Shown piece by piece: positions 1 through 6,999 of a DNA stretch of 28,310 bases. Source of the stretch: an uncultured Clostridia bacterium (GTDB lineage: Bacteria; Bacillota; Clostridia; Christensenellales; Borkfalkiaceae); contig CANQUY010000005.1 of the NCBI GenBank assembly GCA_947627125.1, forward strand, positions 1-28,310, in the 5' to 3' direction. Under the pieces are notes generated by a model, which saw nothing but the letters and a program-made list of their open reading frames with translations, was not told the DNA's origin and ran no database searches. Both the position numbers and the translations under genes were made by a program. Numbering within the stretch: position 1 is the stretch's first letter; every line of letters starts with the position of its first letter.

Positions 1-1160
1 GGCAGATCTTTGCCGTGCGCCTCATCCCGCTCGGCGGCTACTGTGCTTTCCACGGCGAGGACGGATTGGAGGAAGAGCCCACCCCCCTACCCCCCTCCAC
101 AGGAGGGGGCGAAGAAACGGACCTCAACGGAGGGAGCGAAGAAGGGCTCCCCGACCCGACTGACCCGACCGTTCCGACTGACCCGACCGTTCCCTCCGAG
201 CCGACCGTTCATCCTGAGCGCAGCGAAGGATCCCCTCAAACGAAGTCCGCTCCCAAACGCCACTGGACGGACGACGGCGACTTCACCAACATGAAGCCGT
301 GGAAGCGCATCATTGTGCTCGTCGCGGGTGCAACGATGAACTATCTTTTGGCTCTCCTTCTCATTCTCATCGAATTTTTCTCCTACGGGCAGACCATGCT
401 CGCCGTCTATGAAACGGAGGAGGCGACGGGCGAATACGCCGCCTACAGTTTACAGGATTTCGACATTTTCCTGCAGGCAGAGGGGAAGGACCTCTATCTC
501 ACGACGGACATTGCACAGGCCCTCAACGGCAAGAAGAAGGGGGACCTCGTTGAAATGCGCGTTTCCCGCGCGATCGGCCTTACATGGGTCGAGGACGAAG
601 AGGGCAACCGCGTCCGCGACTTCGACCGCCGCGAGGACATGGACATACAGGTCATGCTGCGCGAGGACGTGACCGTCAAAAACAGCGCAGATTTAGACTG
701 CGTATGGCGTGCGCTCGGCATCAAATACAGCGAGGCGGAAAAGACATACATGCTTGCGAATGGCCTGCACCGCCTCTCCTTCTTTGAGGCGATCGGCAAG
801 TCCTTCGTCTATTCCTTCAAACAGGCGGGGTCCATTTTCAGAGTTCTCGGCGAGCTCTTGACGGGGCGGCTGGGGCTGAACGCGATTGGCGGGCCCGTGA
901 CGACGATCACGATGACGTCGCAGATCGCCTCCCAGGGATTCCGACAATTTTTGGAGATCTCCTCGCTCATCGGCGTGAACTTGGCCGTGTTCAACCTATT
1001 GCCCATTCCCGCCCTCGACGGCAGCAAGGTGGTGTTTACCGCCATTGAGTGGGCGCGCGGAAAGCCCATTTCCCGCAAGATCGAGGCGATCATCCACGCC
1101 GTGGGATTTGTCCTTCTCATCGGTTTTGCGATCTTGGTGGACATTTTGCAATTCGTATAA
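1..1160 (+). CDS. rseP: Site-2 zinc metalloprotease RseP/RasP (M50), 5'-truncated by window edge
   Basis: Intramembrane protease family that cleaves anti-sigma factors and leftover signal peptides in the membrane. Reading frame 3 is open from the window edge, so the true start and the HExxH helix lie upstream. Visible parts are the RLIPLGGYCAFHGED segment typical of the first cytoplasmic loop, the second membrane segment (IIVLVAGATMNYLLALLLILI), a degenerate PDZ-like stretch (YLTTDIAQALNGKKKGDLVEMRV), and the C-terminal helix with NLLPIPALDGS, which carries the LDG metal-ligand motif. A final hydrophobic segment ends at the stop. Between GED and DFTNMKPWKR there is an extra stretch of about 60 residues rich in P, T, E and S that is translated repeat DNA (see the repeat entry). 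Downstream lies a strong terminator, so this is the last gene of its unit. Family call is confident; activity with the insert is unknown. Confidence 0.93.
   Translation, partial: QIFAVRLIPLGGYCAFHGEDGLEEEPTPLPPSTGGGEETDLNGGSEEGLPDPTDPTVPTDPTVPSEPTVHPERSEGSPQTKSAPKRHWTDDGDFTNMKPWKRIIVLVAGATMNYLLALLLILIEFFSYGQTMLAVYETEEATGEYAAYSLQDFDIFLQAEGKDLYLTTDIAQALNGKKKGDLVEMRVSRAIGLTWVEDEEGNRVRDFDRREDMDIQVMLREDVTVKNSADLDCVWRALGIKYSEAEKTYMLANGLHRLSFFEAIGKSFVYSFKQAGSIFRVLGELLTGRLGLNAIGGPVTTITMTSQIASQGFRQFLEISSLIGVNLAVFNLLPIPALDGSKVVFTAIEWARGKPISRKIEAIIHAVGFVLLIGFAILVDILQFV
78..238 (+). repeat. Dispersed-repeat DNA inserted in frame inside rseP
   Basis: Three repeat types lie inside the coding frame. Positions 78-110 match the F hairpin (CCCCCCTACCCCCCTCC then GGAGGGGGC) also found at 2970-3002. 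Positions 158-175 and 176-193 are two perfect 18-bp tandem copies encoding TDPTVP twice. Positions 210-232 are a C repeat (CATCCTGAGCG, CAGCGAAGGATC) translated as HPERSEGS. No stop or frameshift results, and conserved RseP sequence resumes at DFTNMKPWKR. Confidence 0.88.
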
Positions 1161-1189
1161 ATTTGAAAAAATTTGCAACTTATGTAACG

Positions 1190-1214
1190 AAAAAGCGCCT
1201 CACGGCGCTTTTTT
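1190..1214 (+). terminator. Intrinsic terminator of rseP
   Basis: Stem AAAAAGCGCC, loop TCAC, stem GGCGCTTTTT, with a T run ending at 1214, 30 bases after the rseP stop. Confidence 0.85.
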
Positions 1215-1251
1215 GAAATTAAAAATTTAAAATTTAAAATGAAAAATTGCG
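1215..1251. repeat. G repeat: AT-rich 7-bp tandem
   Basis: Units ATTAAAA, ATTTAAA, ATTTAAA, ATGAAAA followed by ATTG. The same arrangement occurs at 8384-8418. Both copies directly follow the 3' end of a gene (rseP and era). Confidence 0.7.
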
Positions 1252-1285
1252 GTGGAGAAATTTTTATATGGAAACAGTCTTGCCG

Positions 1286-1353
1286 CCCCGCGTCATTCTG
1301 AGATACGGGGGCTAAACGAAGTCCGATGACTTGACCCGAAGAATCTCGCGGGG
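1286..1353 (+). repeat. B repeat
   Basis: Left arm CCCCGCGTCATTCTGAG, right arm CGAAGAATCTCGCGGGG. The arms pair except for a TC/CT internal mismatch. Pairs with the A-type element at 1477-1543 as a B-A' composite, but here the usual 13-19 bp spacer is widened to 123 bp by a D repeat. Confidence 0.85.
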
Positions 1354-1374
1354 CGAAAACGGCAACATTCCAAA

Positions 1375-1453
1375 TCACGTCATGGTGAGCGTAGTCGAAC
1401 CATCACCTTAATTTTTTGCTGCGGTGATCCTTCGACAGGCTCAGGATGACGCA
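1375..1453. repeat. D repeat (double hairpin)
   Basis: First hairpin GTCATGGTGAGCG-TAGTCGAACCAT; second hairpin ATCCTTCGACAGGCTCAGGAT. Outer ends TCACGTCAT and ATGACGC are partly inverted. A second copy lies at 24142-24226. This copy sits in the spacer of an A-B composite. Confidence 0.8.
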
Positions 1454-1476
1454 TTTAGAATTCTTCCGTATAACAT

Positions 1477-1543
1477 GCGGCGAGATGCTTCGGTACAGCC
1501 CGCATGGACTTCGTTCCTGTTTTTGTTCTCAGAATGACGCGGG
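1477..1543 (-). repeat. Hybrid A/B repeat
   Basis: Begins with the A arm GCGGCGAGATGCTTCGG but ends with the B arm CTCAGAATGACGCGGG. The inner pentamers ATGCT and AGAAT no longer pair fully, unlike in pure A or B copies, which suggests recombination between an A and a B element. Confidence 0.7.
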
Positions 1544-1545
1544 TA

Positions 1546-1564
1546 CTTCCCCTACAAGGGGAAG
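1546..1564. repeat. E hairpin (CTTCCCC/GGGGAAG)
   Basis: CTTCCCC, loop TACAA, GGGGAAG, lying 16 bases beyond the minus-strand thiT stop. Relatives occur at 19182-19206, near 26511 and near 26588. It could fold at the 3' end of the thiT mRNA, but no T run follows on the minus strand. Confidence 0.6.
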
Positions 1565-1580
1565 CAAGACGGGGTAGCCC

Positions 1581-2684
1581 TCACTCCTCTTCCTTCTTTT
1601 CGGCGGGGTGGAACTTTCTCGCCTGCTTCACAAAGGCCTTGGAACTGAACACGACGATCCCGACTGCGATCGCAATGGCGATGTCAACGAACACGAAGGA
1701 GTTGTAGGTCAAACTGTACACCCACGCTCCCACGGGGTCCGCGCCGAGGTCGGCAAAGGCAAAGACGCCCGAGAGAATGTGCGCAAGGTAGCGGAGAGCG
1801 CTTCCGACGACGGCGCCGAGCGCAAATTGCACCTGCGGGAGCTTTTCAAGCGGCTTGAAGTCTGCAAACATGCCCGCGACACCGATACCCGCAAAGGCGA
1901 TGGGATAGTCCAAAAGGAACTGAGCAGGGTGGATGATATATGGATCCTGCACCGCCTGCAGGACGCCGTAGATGAGCCCCGCAAACACGCCCTTTCTCGT
2001 TCCGAACATGTAGGAATAGATCATGAGGGGGAGAAGGGACGCGAGGGTCACCGAACCGCCCTCGGGGAGCTTGAAAAATCTCACATAGGAGAGCGCAAAG
2101 CTCATGGCAATGCAGACGCCCGCGTAGGAAATGGACTTGCTGTCAAATCCCTTTTTGTCCTTTTTCCCGAAGAAGAGGGCAAAGAGGGCGATCACGACAA
2201 TGAGCACGGCGGCGCAGACGTACAAAAGAGCGTTGTCCGTGGCCGTAATGCCGCTGTCCTGCCCCGTGCCATAGACGCCGAAGCAGACGAGGGTCGCAAC
2301 CGCCGCGGCCCCGACGATACATGCAAGCACGGTGACGACCGTTTTGGAGCGGTTGAAAAAGAGGGTGACTGCGCTCCCCGCGATCGCGGCAATGAGAATG
2401 AGAATGGGCACGAAGAGCATGGTCACGATCCCGTCGTCAACGAAGGTCCAAATGAGGAAAAGCATGGCGACCGCACAGGCATATGCAACTGCGGAAATCA
2501 AAGCATATCTGAGGAATTTTTGCCGCTGTTCGCCCTTCAGCAGCAGTGCGCCGAGCACGAAACCGATGGCGAAAAGGACGGTCAGCCAAAACGCGACGCC
2601 CCGCGCAATGTTGATGGGGGAGTCGAACAGGACGGGATACCAAATGGGTTTGGCTTCATCCGCCAAGAGGGAATTGAGAAACAT
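1581..2684 (-). CDS. thiT: ThiT-type thiamine transporter (ECF S component) with extra N-terminal membrane domain
   Basis: 367 residues. Residues about 183-350 match the ThiT/YuaJ family, the thiamine-binding S component that works with the shared ECF energy module. Telling motifs are EGGSVTLASLLPLMIYSYMF, DPYIIHPAQFLLDYPIAF, RYLAHILSGVFAF and SLTYNSFVFVD, the last ones covering positions that hold thiamine-binding His and Asn in known ThiT. Ordinary ThiT is about 180 residues with six helices. Here residues 1-180 add roughly five more helices (near 28-50, 60-82, 86-110, 114-136, 152-172), which I cannot assign. Start chosen at 2684 because ACGGAGG lies just upstream and the TPP riboswitch and its terminator precede it. 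A longer in-frame ORF to 2894 merely reads through that leader. Single-gene unit with its own promoter. Confidence 0.9.
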   Translation of the reverse strand: MFLNSLLADEAKPIWYPVLFDSPINIARGVAFWLTVLFAIGFVLGALLLKGEQRQKFLRYALISAVAYACAVAMLFLIWTFVDDGIVTMLFVPILILIAAIAGSAVTLFFNRSKTVVTVLACIVGAAAVATLVCFGVYGTGQDSGITATDNALLYVCAAVLIVVIALFALFFGKKDKKGFDSKSISYAGVCIAMSFALSYVRFFKLPEGGSVTLASLLPLMIYSYMFGTRKGVFAGLIYGVLQAVQDPYIIHPAQFLLDYPIAFAGIGVAGMFADFKPLEKLPQVQFALGAVVGSALRYLAHILSGVFAFADLGADPVGAWVYSLTYNSFVFVDIAIAIAVGIVVFSSKAFVKQARKFHPAEKKEEE

Positions 2685-2727
2685 AAAAAACCTCCGTAAA
2701 ATGTGTGTTTGAATTTCCGCGACGGAG

Positions 2728-2756
2728 AAAAAACCGCCCGCAAAAAAAGCGGGCGG
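2728..2756 (-). terminator. Riboswitch-controlled terminator upstream of thiT
   Basis: On the minus strand CCGCCCGC, loop TTTTTTT, GCGGGCGG and then a run of T. It lies between the TPP aptamer and the thiT ribosome binding site, which fits premature termination when thiamine pyrophosphate is bound. Confidence 0.85.
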
Positions 2757-2778
2757 AATAAATTTCCTGATGTCCTTC

Positions 2779-2853
2779 CGTTTCTTTCGTGCAAGCATTA
2801 CCTTGTCCGATTCAAATGGTATCATCTCAGCCCCGAGGGGCACCCACGACGGA
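2779..2853 (-). ncRNA. TPP riboswitch aptamer (THI element)
   Basis: Read on the minus strand, the conserved pieces occur in order: GGGTGCCCC-TC-GGGGC, CTGAGATGATACC, TTGAATCGGACAAGG and TAATGCTTGC. The CTGAGA...ATACC and GGTAATGC blocks are the pyrimidine- and pyrophosphate-binding signatures of TPP riboswitches. A possible closing pairing is CCGT with ACGG. Located between a consensus promoter and a terminator, directly ahead of a thiamine transporter, which supports the call. Confidence 0.92.
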
Positions 2854-2871
2854 TATTCAAATTGTGACCCT

Positions 2872-2900
2872 ATTATATCACGTCGGCGCGGCATTGTAAA
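2872..2900 (-). promoter_or_regulatory. Promoter of riboswitch-thiT transcript
   Basis: Minus-strand TTTACA (2895-2900), 17-bp spacer, perfect TATAAT (2872-2877). Transcription would begin near 2865, just ahead of the aptamer. Confidence 0.85.
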
Positions 2901-2965
2901 TTGTTTTTTCGCCGATTTTGTGATATCATAAAAAAAGGTGTTTTCTCCTCGCTCCTCGCTGTGGG

Positions 2966-3066
2966 ATTCCCCGCCCCCCTACCCCCCTCCCCAAGGAGGG
3001 GGCATGACTGCGTTCGGCTCCCCCCAAGGAGGGTGCATGACTGCGTTCGGGCCGAGGGCGGGGGCA
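2966..3066. repeat. F repeats with 32-bp direct repeat
   Basis: CCCCCCTACCCCCCTCC facing AAGGAGGGGGC (2970-3002), then a second shorter copy CCCCCCAAGGAGGG. GCATGACTGCGTTCGG occurs twice, at 3003 and 3035, giving a 32-bp period. It belongs to the gene-free stretch 2901-3324, in which I see only repeats. Confidence 0.65.
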
Positions 3067-3080
3067 GGATGACGCACCAA

Positions 3081-3261
3081 CCTCATCCCGAGCGTAGCGA
3101 GCGGATCTCATAGACTTACGGACTTCCGTTCTTAGAGCGAGATTCTCTCGCCCCTTCGGGGCTCGGAATGAGGAAAAAAACTCCCGTGCGTTTTATGGGA
3201 TCCTTCGCTGCGCTCAGGATGAGCGGCGGGGCGGGATGAGCGGCGGGGCGGGATGAGCGGG
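3081..3261. repeat. C repeats, both orientations, with 17-bp tandem
   Basis: A forward C variant near 3081 (CATCCCGAGCG, TAGCGAGCGGATC), an unrelated small hairpin around AGCCCCGAAGGGGC near 3155-3170, and a reverse C copy at 3200-3220 (GGATCCTTCGCTG, CGCTCAGGATGAG). After it the 17-bp unit GATGAGCGGCGGGGCGG occurs at 3218-3234 and 3235-3251, with a partial third copy to 3261. Confidence 0.75.
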
Positions 3262-3324
3262 TGGGACTCCGCGCTTGCCTTTTTCAGTAGTAAAACGCAC
3301 ATAAGTCGCATAAAATAAGCACAT

Positions 3325-3570
3325 ATGAGTGTTTTTCGGGCGGCGGAAGGGAGCGAACTCAAGGCGGACAGAATTCAATACACGGTGCAGGACGGCAGGG
3401 GCGGGTACTTTCAGAATGTCAAAAGGATCCTCGAATTCTCGGAGGAAAAGATCGTCCTCGCGGGGAAGAAGGGCTCCGTCACGGTGGAGGGAAAGGGGCT
3501 CTCCCTCGGCAAATGCTACTTGGGCGACGTCAGCGTCGTGGGGGACATTTCCAAGGTGGAACGCGCATGA
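3325..3570 (+). CDS. yqfC: YqfC-like sporulation-associated protein (YabP/YqfC family)
   Basis: 81 residues. The core NVKRILEFSEEKIVLAGKKG followed by VTVEGKGLSLGKCYLGDVSVVGDI matches the small beta-rich YabP/YqfC family, whose members are linked to sporulation in Bacillus and Clostridia; the biochemical role is unknown. It sits immediately before yqfD, as in Bacillus, and its stop overlaps the yqfD start (ATGA). ATG 3325 is the first available start because an in-frame TAA lies three codons upstream. There is no Shine-Dalgarno sequence, and a TAAAAT box ends only 8 bases before the ATG, so the message may be leaderless. It heads the six-gene operon running to era. Confidence 0.75.
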   Translation: MSVFRAAEGSELKADRIQYTVQDGRGGYFQNVKRILEFSEEKIVLAGKKGSVTVEGKGLSLGKCYLGDVSVVGDISKVERA

Positions 3571-4427
3571 AGGGCCTGTATTATGCCTTTGAAGTGGAGG
3601 GCCTCTCCGCTTACCGTGCCGTCAACCGCCTCCTCAGAGAGGGGATTTCGATCGTATCCGCCAAAAAAACCGCTCAAAATAGTTTAAAAATTGTTGTTTC
3701 CGCAAATGAACGAAAAAAAACCTTTGCAATTCTGCAAGGGTCGTGTTATAATATAAAAAAGTCTTGCCCTCTGGGGCTCATGCGCGCAGTCGAAAGCGCC
3801 CGCCGTGCGGTCGGTCTGTTGCTTGGCGCCGCGCTCGCCCTCGCGTGCGTCCTGTTCGTGCAGAGCAGGGTGCTCAAGATCGAAGTCACGGGCAGCGGGG
3901 CCTATCTCGAGCCGCAGATCCGCGCCGTTCTCAGCGGGCAGGGCGTGGGGTACTTTTCCGCTATGCCGCAGCCCAACGAGGTCATTCCCGAGATCCTGTC
4001 CCTTCCCCGCGTGCATTTTTGCTCGGTGAAGGGGGAAGGGGGAATCCTGACCGTCAACGTGGAGGTCGGCGACGAGAGGGAAACGCTTCGGGCGGAGCCC
4101 CTTCTCTCCCCCGCGGCGGGGCAAGTGGAGGAGCTCATCGTGCTCCGCGGCACGCCCCTCGTTTCCGTGGGGGACAGCGTGGAGATCGGGCAGGAACTTG
4201 TGGGGGCCTACGCGCTGCACGGGGAGAAACAAGAGGACTGTATCGTCGTCGCCCTCGTGAAAGTTGCATTCCCTGTTTCGAGAGAGTACATGCTCGACGA
4301 GGAAGGGGCGAGATTGCAGGCCCTCTTGGACTTTGGAGAAATTTCCGAGATACATACGACAAAGACGGCGCAGGGCTGGCTGGTCGAAGGTACGGGCCAT
4401 GCCGAAGCATCCAAAAACTTCGGCTGA
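3567..4427 (+). CDS. yqfD: YqfD-like sporulation membrane protein
   Basis: 286 residues. Order of parts: an N-terminal soluble domain (about 1-70), one membrane segment near residues 75-95 (AVGLLLGAALALACVLFVQS), then a large extracytoplasmic beta-rich region containing VLKIEVTGSGAYLEPQI and DERETLRAEPLLSPAAGQV. This matches the YqfD family, a mother-cell sporulation protein in Bacillus of unclear biochemical function. Position between yqfC and phoH is the conserved one. Start at 3567 was preferred over the longer ORF start at 3513 because it gives the usual 4-base overlap with yqfC. A run of A-rich codons near 3661-3760 differs in composition from its surroundings, but the frame is intact. 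Confidence 0.82.
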   Translation: MKGLYYAFEVEGLSAYRAVNRLLREGISIVSAKKTAQNSLKIVVSANERKKTFAILQGSCYNIKKSCPLGLMRAVESARRAVGLLLGAALALACVLFVQSRVLKIEVTGSGAYLEPQIRAVLSGQGVGYFSAMPQPNEVIPEILSLPRVHFCSVKGEGGILTVNVEVGDERETLRAEPLLSPAAGQVEELIVLRGTPLVSVGDSVEIGQELVGAYALHGEKQEDCIVVALVKVAFPVSREYMLDEEGARLQALLDFGEISEIHTTKTAQGWLVEGTGHAEASKNFG

Positions 4428-4435
4428 GGAGGAAC

Positions 4436-5407
4436 ATGGAAAAAGTTACAACGGTCGATACGGGGAACCTTCCCTCCCTGAGCGCAGTTCTCGGCGTGTT
4501 TGACGAAAATTTGACACTTATTGCACGGGAATTGAACCTCATGACGCACGTCGAGGGGACGGTCATCAAGCTCGAGGGCGAGGCGGCGGATATCGGCGCG
4601 GAGGTCATAAAGAGCCTTCTTTCCACGGTGGAAGCGGGAGGAAATATCGACAAGAGCAGTCTTTTATACTGCATTTCCCTCGCGCAGGAGGGACATGCCT
4701 CCGACATTCTCGGCGTGATGCAGGGCGTTGTGGCCGTTTCCGCAAAGGGGAAACCCGTCAAGTGCAAGACGGTGGGGCAGAAGGAGTATGTGGAGGCGAT
4801 CAAGAAGAACACGATCACCTTCGGCGTCGGCCCCGCGGGCACGGGAAAGACGTACCTTGCCGTCTGTTTGGCCGTTTCTGCCTACAAGGGGAAACAGGCT
4901 GAAAAGATCATTCTCACCCGTCCCGCCGTCGAAGCGGGCGAAAAGCTCGGCTTTCTCCCGGGGGACCTGCAGACCAAGGTCGATCCGTACCTGCGTCCCC
5001 TCTATGACGCGCTGCAGGAGATGTTCGGGCTCGAAACTTACCAAAAACTCATGGAAAAGGGGGCCATTGAGGTCGCGCCCCTTGCCTATATGCGCGGGAG
5101 AACGCTTTCAAACGCCTTTGTCATTTTAGACGAGGCGCAGAACGCCACCCGCGAACAGATGAAGATGTTTTTGACCCGCCTCGGCGACGGGAGCAAAATG
5201 GTTGTGACGGGGGATCTGACGCAGACAGACCTCCCCGAGGGAAAGACGAGCGGGCTCAGGCAGGCCGTCACCATTCTCAAGGGCGTGGAGGATATCGCCG
5301 TCTGCCGCCTGACGGAGAAGGATGTCGTGCGCCATCCGCTCGTCGCTAAGATCGTCCGCGCCTATGAGGCGACGGAAACGAAACGGAAGAAGGAGGAAAG
5401 GAAATGA
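4436..5407 (+). CDS. phoH: PhoH-family ATPase (PhoL/YbeZ type)
   Basis: 323 residues. Walker A GPAGTGKT at 132-139, Walker B FVILDEAQN at 228-236, and the TGDLTQTDLP sensor motif are all present, with the usual N-terminal region of about 110 residues before the P loop. PhoH proteins of this type are cytoplasmic ATPases thought to act in RNA metabolism or ribosome maturation together with YbeY, which is encoded two genes downstream. The start is preceded by GAGGAGG eight bases after the yqfD stop; its own stop overlaps the start of pgpH by four bases. The upstream in-frame extension of the ORF overlaps yqfD and is not real. Confidence 0.95.
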   Translation: MEKVTTVDTGNLPSLSAVLGVFDENLTLIARELNLMTHVEGTVIKLEGEAADIGAEVIKSLLSTVEAGGNIDKSSLLYCISLAQEGHASDILGVMQGVVAVSAKGKPVKCKTVGQKEYVEAIKKNTITFGVGPAGTGKTYLAVCLAVSAYKGKQAEKIILTRPAVEAGEKLGFLPGDLQTKVDPYLRPLYDALQEMFGLETYQKLMEKGAIEVAPLAYMRGRTLSNAFVILDEAQNATREQMKMFLTRLGDGSKMVVTGDLTQTDLPEGKTSGLRQAVTILKGVEDIAVCRLTEKDVVRHPLVAKIVRAYEATETKRKKEERK

Positions 5408-6999
5408 GTAAACGGAAACGGGACGACAGTCCCGATCTCGGGCAGATGACGACGCAGCAAAAAATGCAATATATGCACGATAATACGGACGTCAGAAAGC
5501 CTCCGAGAGCCAAAAAAGATCCGCGGAAAAAGCACAGGATGATCGCGAGCATCGGCATCTATGTCCTCAGCTATTTGCTGCTCCTCGCGGAAATTTTCAT
5601 CATGGTCGTTTTGAATCAGCCCGTCGGCTGGGACATTTGGTTCAAAGAGAATGTCCCCGACGTGCTCTTTCTCATCGTAAGCGTCTTCCTGCTCTTCGTC
5701 ATCATCTTTTTCTATTTCTTCTTCGAGGACAGGGAAACCCTGCTGAGCGTTTCAAACACCTTCCTCATCTTTGCCTTGACCCTCCTCTGCTCGGCAGTTT
5801 GCTATCTCTTCGGCAGATACGTTTCCGCCTACATCCGTCCATTCGCGCTCTTTTCGCTCCTTATCCTGTTCCTTTTCAACAGGCGGAAGGCGATCTTTTT
5901 GAACTTCATCTTTACCTTTTTGACGTTTGTCATCGATATGTACACGAACAACGCGGCGGGGGCGGCGAACGAGGTCTACTCCACGCTCATGCTCAGTTTC
6001 GTGAGCGGAACGCTCGCCGTATTTTTCGCGGGGAACGTCAAAACGAGGTCGGGCCTTGTCTTTACGGGCGTCATTCTTGCCCTTCCCACGAGCATCGTTG
6101 TCGCCCTCCTCAACGTCGCCTCCATGGGAGATCCATGGCTGTACCTCACGAATATCGGCTACGGCATGCTCGGGAGTATCATTTCGGCCGTGCTTGCCCT
6201 TGCCCTTCTCCCCGTCTTTGAGGCCATCTTCAACAAATTGACGGTGTTCCGCCTCAGGGAGCTCACGAGCACCAACGCGCCCCTTCTCAACAGGCTCAAG
6301 AAGGAGGCCCCGGGCACCTTCAACCATTCTCTCATCGTCGCCCAGCTCTCCGAGGCATGCGCCGTTGCGATCGGCGAAAATGCCGAGCTCGCCCGTGCCG
6401 CGGCCTACTATCACGACGTCGGCAAACTCAAGGACCCGCAGTGCTTCACCGAGAACCAGTCCGATTACAACGTTCACAACGAACTCACCCCCGAGCTCTC
6501 GGCGGATATCATCCGTTCCCATGCGCAGGACGGGTATCAACTTCTCATCTACAATCACCTGCCCAAGGCCATTGCGGACGTCGCCCTCGAGCACCACGGC
6601 ACACTTCCCATCAAGTACTTCTTCAACAAGGCCTTCCGCATCACGGGCGGCGAGGCGAAGATCGCGAACTATTCCTACTTCGGGCCCACGCCGCAGACGA
6701 AGATCGCCGCGATCGTCATGATCGCAGACGGCGCAGAGGCCGCCACCCGCGCCTTAAAGGACCATTCCCCCGAAAATGTCGAAAAGACCGTCCGTACCAT
6801 CATCGAGGAGAGAATGGATCTCGGGCAGTTTGCGCAGTGCGATATCACGATGCGGGATCTCACCACCATCAAGCAGACCTTGGTCGAAACGCTCTCGGGC
6901 GTTCACCATCACCGCGTGGAATACCCTTCCATCCGCATCAAGCGGGATATGTCCGTCGATGAAAAGGCAGAGAAACAGGACAAGCAGGACAAGAAATGA
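5404..6999 (+). CDS. pgpH: PgpH-like 7TM-HD cyclic-di-AMP phosphodiesterase, short form
   Basis: 531 residues. A basic cytoplasmic N-terminus (1-45) is followed by about seven membrane segments (near 47-70, 87-108, 117-138, 143-160, 163-180, 196-235, 250-272) and a C-terminal HD domain. HD motif residues include H308 (FNHSL), H337-D338 (YYHDVGK), H373 (RSHAQDG), H397-H398 (EHHGT) and a later D in IVMIADGAEAA. Bacterial PgpH/YqfF degrades c-di-AMP and is normally about 700 residues, with a large extracytoplasmic 7TMR-HDED domain after the first helix. Here only about 15 residues separate the first two helices, so that domain is absent. Overlaps phoH and ybeY by four bases each. Confidence 0.9.
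   Translation: MSKRKRDDSPDLGQMTTQQKMQYMHDNTDVRKPPRAKKDPRKKHRMIASIGIYVLSYLLLLAEIFIMVVLNQPVGWDIWFKENVPDVLFLIVSVFLLFVIIFFYFFFEDRETLLSVSNTFLIFALTLLCSAVCYLFGRYVSAYIRPFALFSLLILFLFNRRKAIFLNFIFTFLTFVIDMYTNNAAGAANEVYSTLMLSFVSGTLAVFFAGNVKTRSGLVFTGVILALPTSIVVALLNVASMGDPWLYLTNIGYGMLGSIISAVLALALLPVFEAIFNKLTVFRLRELTSTNAPLLNRLKKEAPGTFNHSLIVAQLSEACAVAIGENAELARAAAYYHDVGKLKDPQCFTENQSDYNVHNELTPELSADIIRSHAQDGYQLLIYNHLPKAIADVALEHHGTLPIKYFFNKAFRITGGEAKIANYSYFGPTPQTKIAAIVMIADGAEAATRALKDHSPENVEKTVRTIIEERMDLGQFAQCDITMRDLTTIKQTLVETLSGVHHHRVEYPSIRIKRDMSVDEKAEKQDKQDKK

Noticed and set aside
1608..2699. 363-codon plus-strand frame opposite thiT
   Set aside because: Shadow of codon use in thiT, whose family identity, promoter and riboswitch are on the minus strand.
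2685..2894. N-terminal extension of ThiT to 437 residues
   Set aside because: The extension is a reading through the TPP aptamer and its terminator; the SD before 2684 marks the real start.
3288..3316. Sigma-E type promoter before yqfC (CATAAAAT)
   Set aside because: The -10 is close to the sporulation consensus, but no matching -35 is seen and the sequence partly comes from the tail of a C repeat.
4135..4842. 235-codon minus frame across yqfD and phoH
   Set aside because: Crosses two well-supported plus genes and has no start signal.
5752..6597. 281-codon minus-strand frame opposite pgpH
   Set aside because: Shadow frame; the plus-strand HD protein is certain and no ribosome binding site serves the minus frame.
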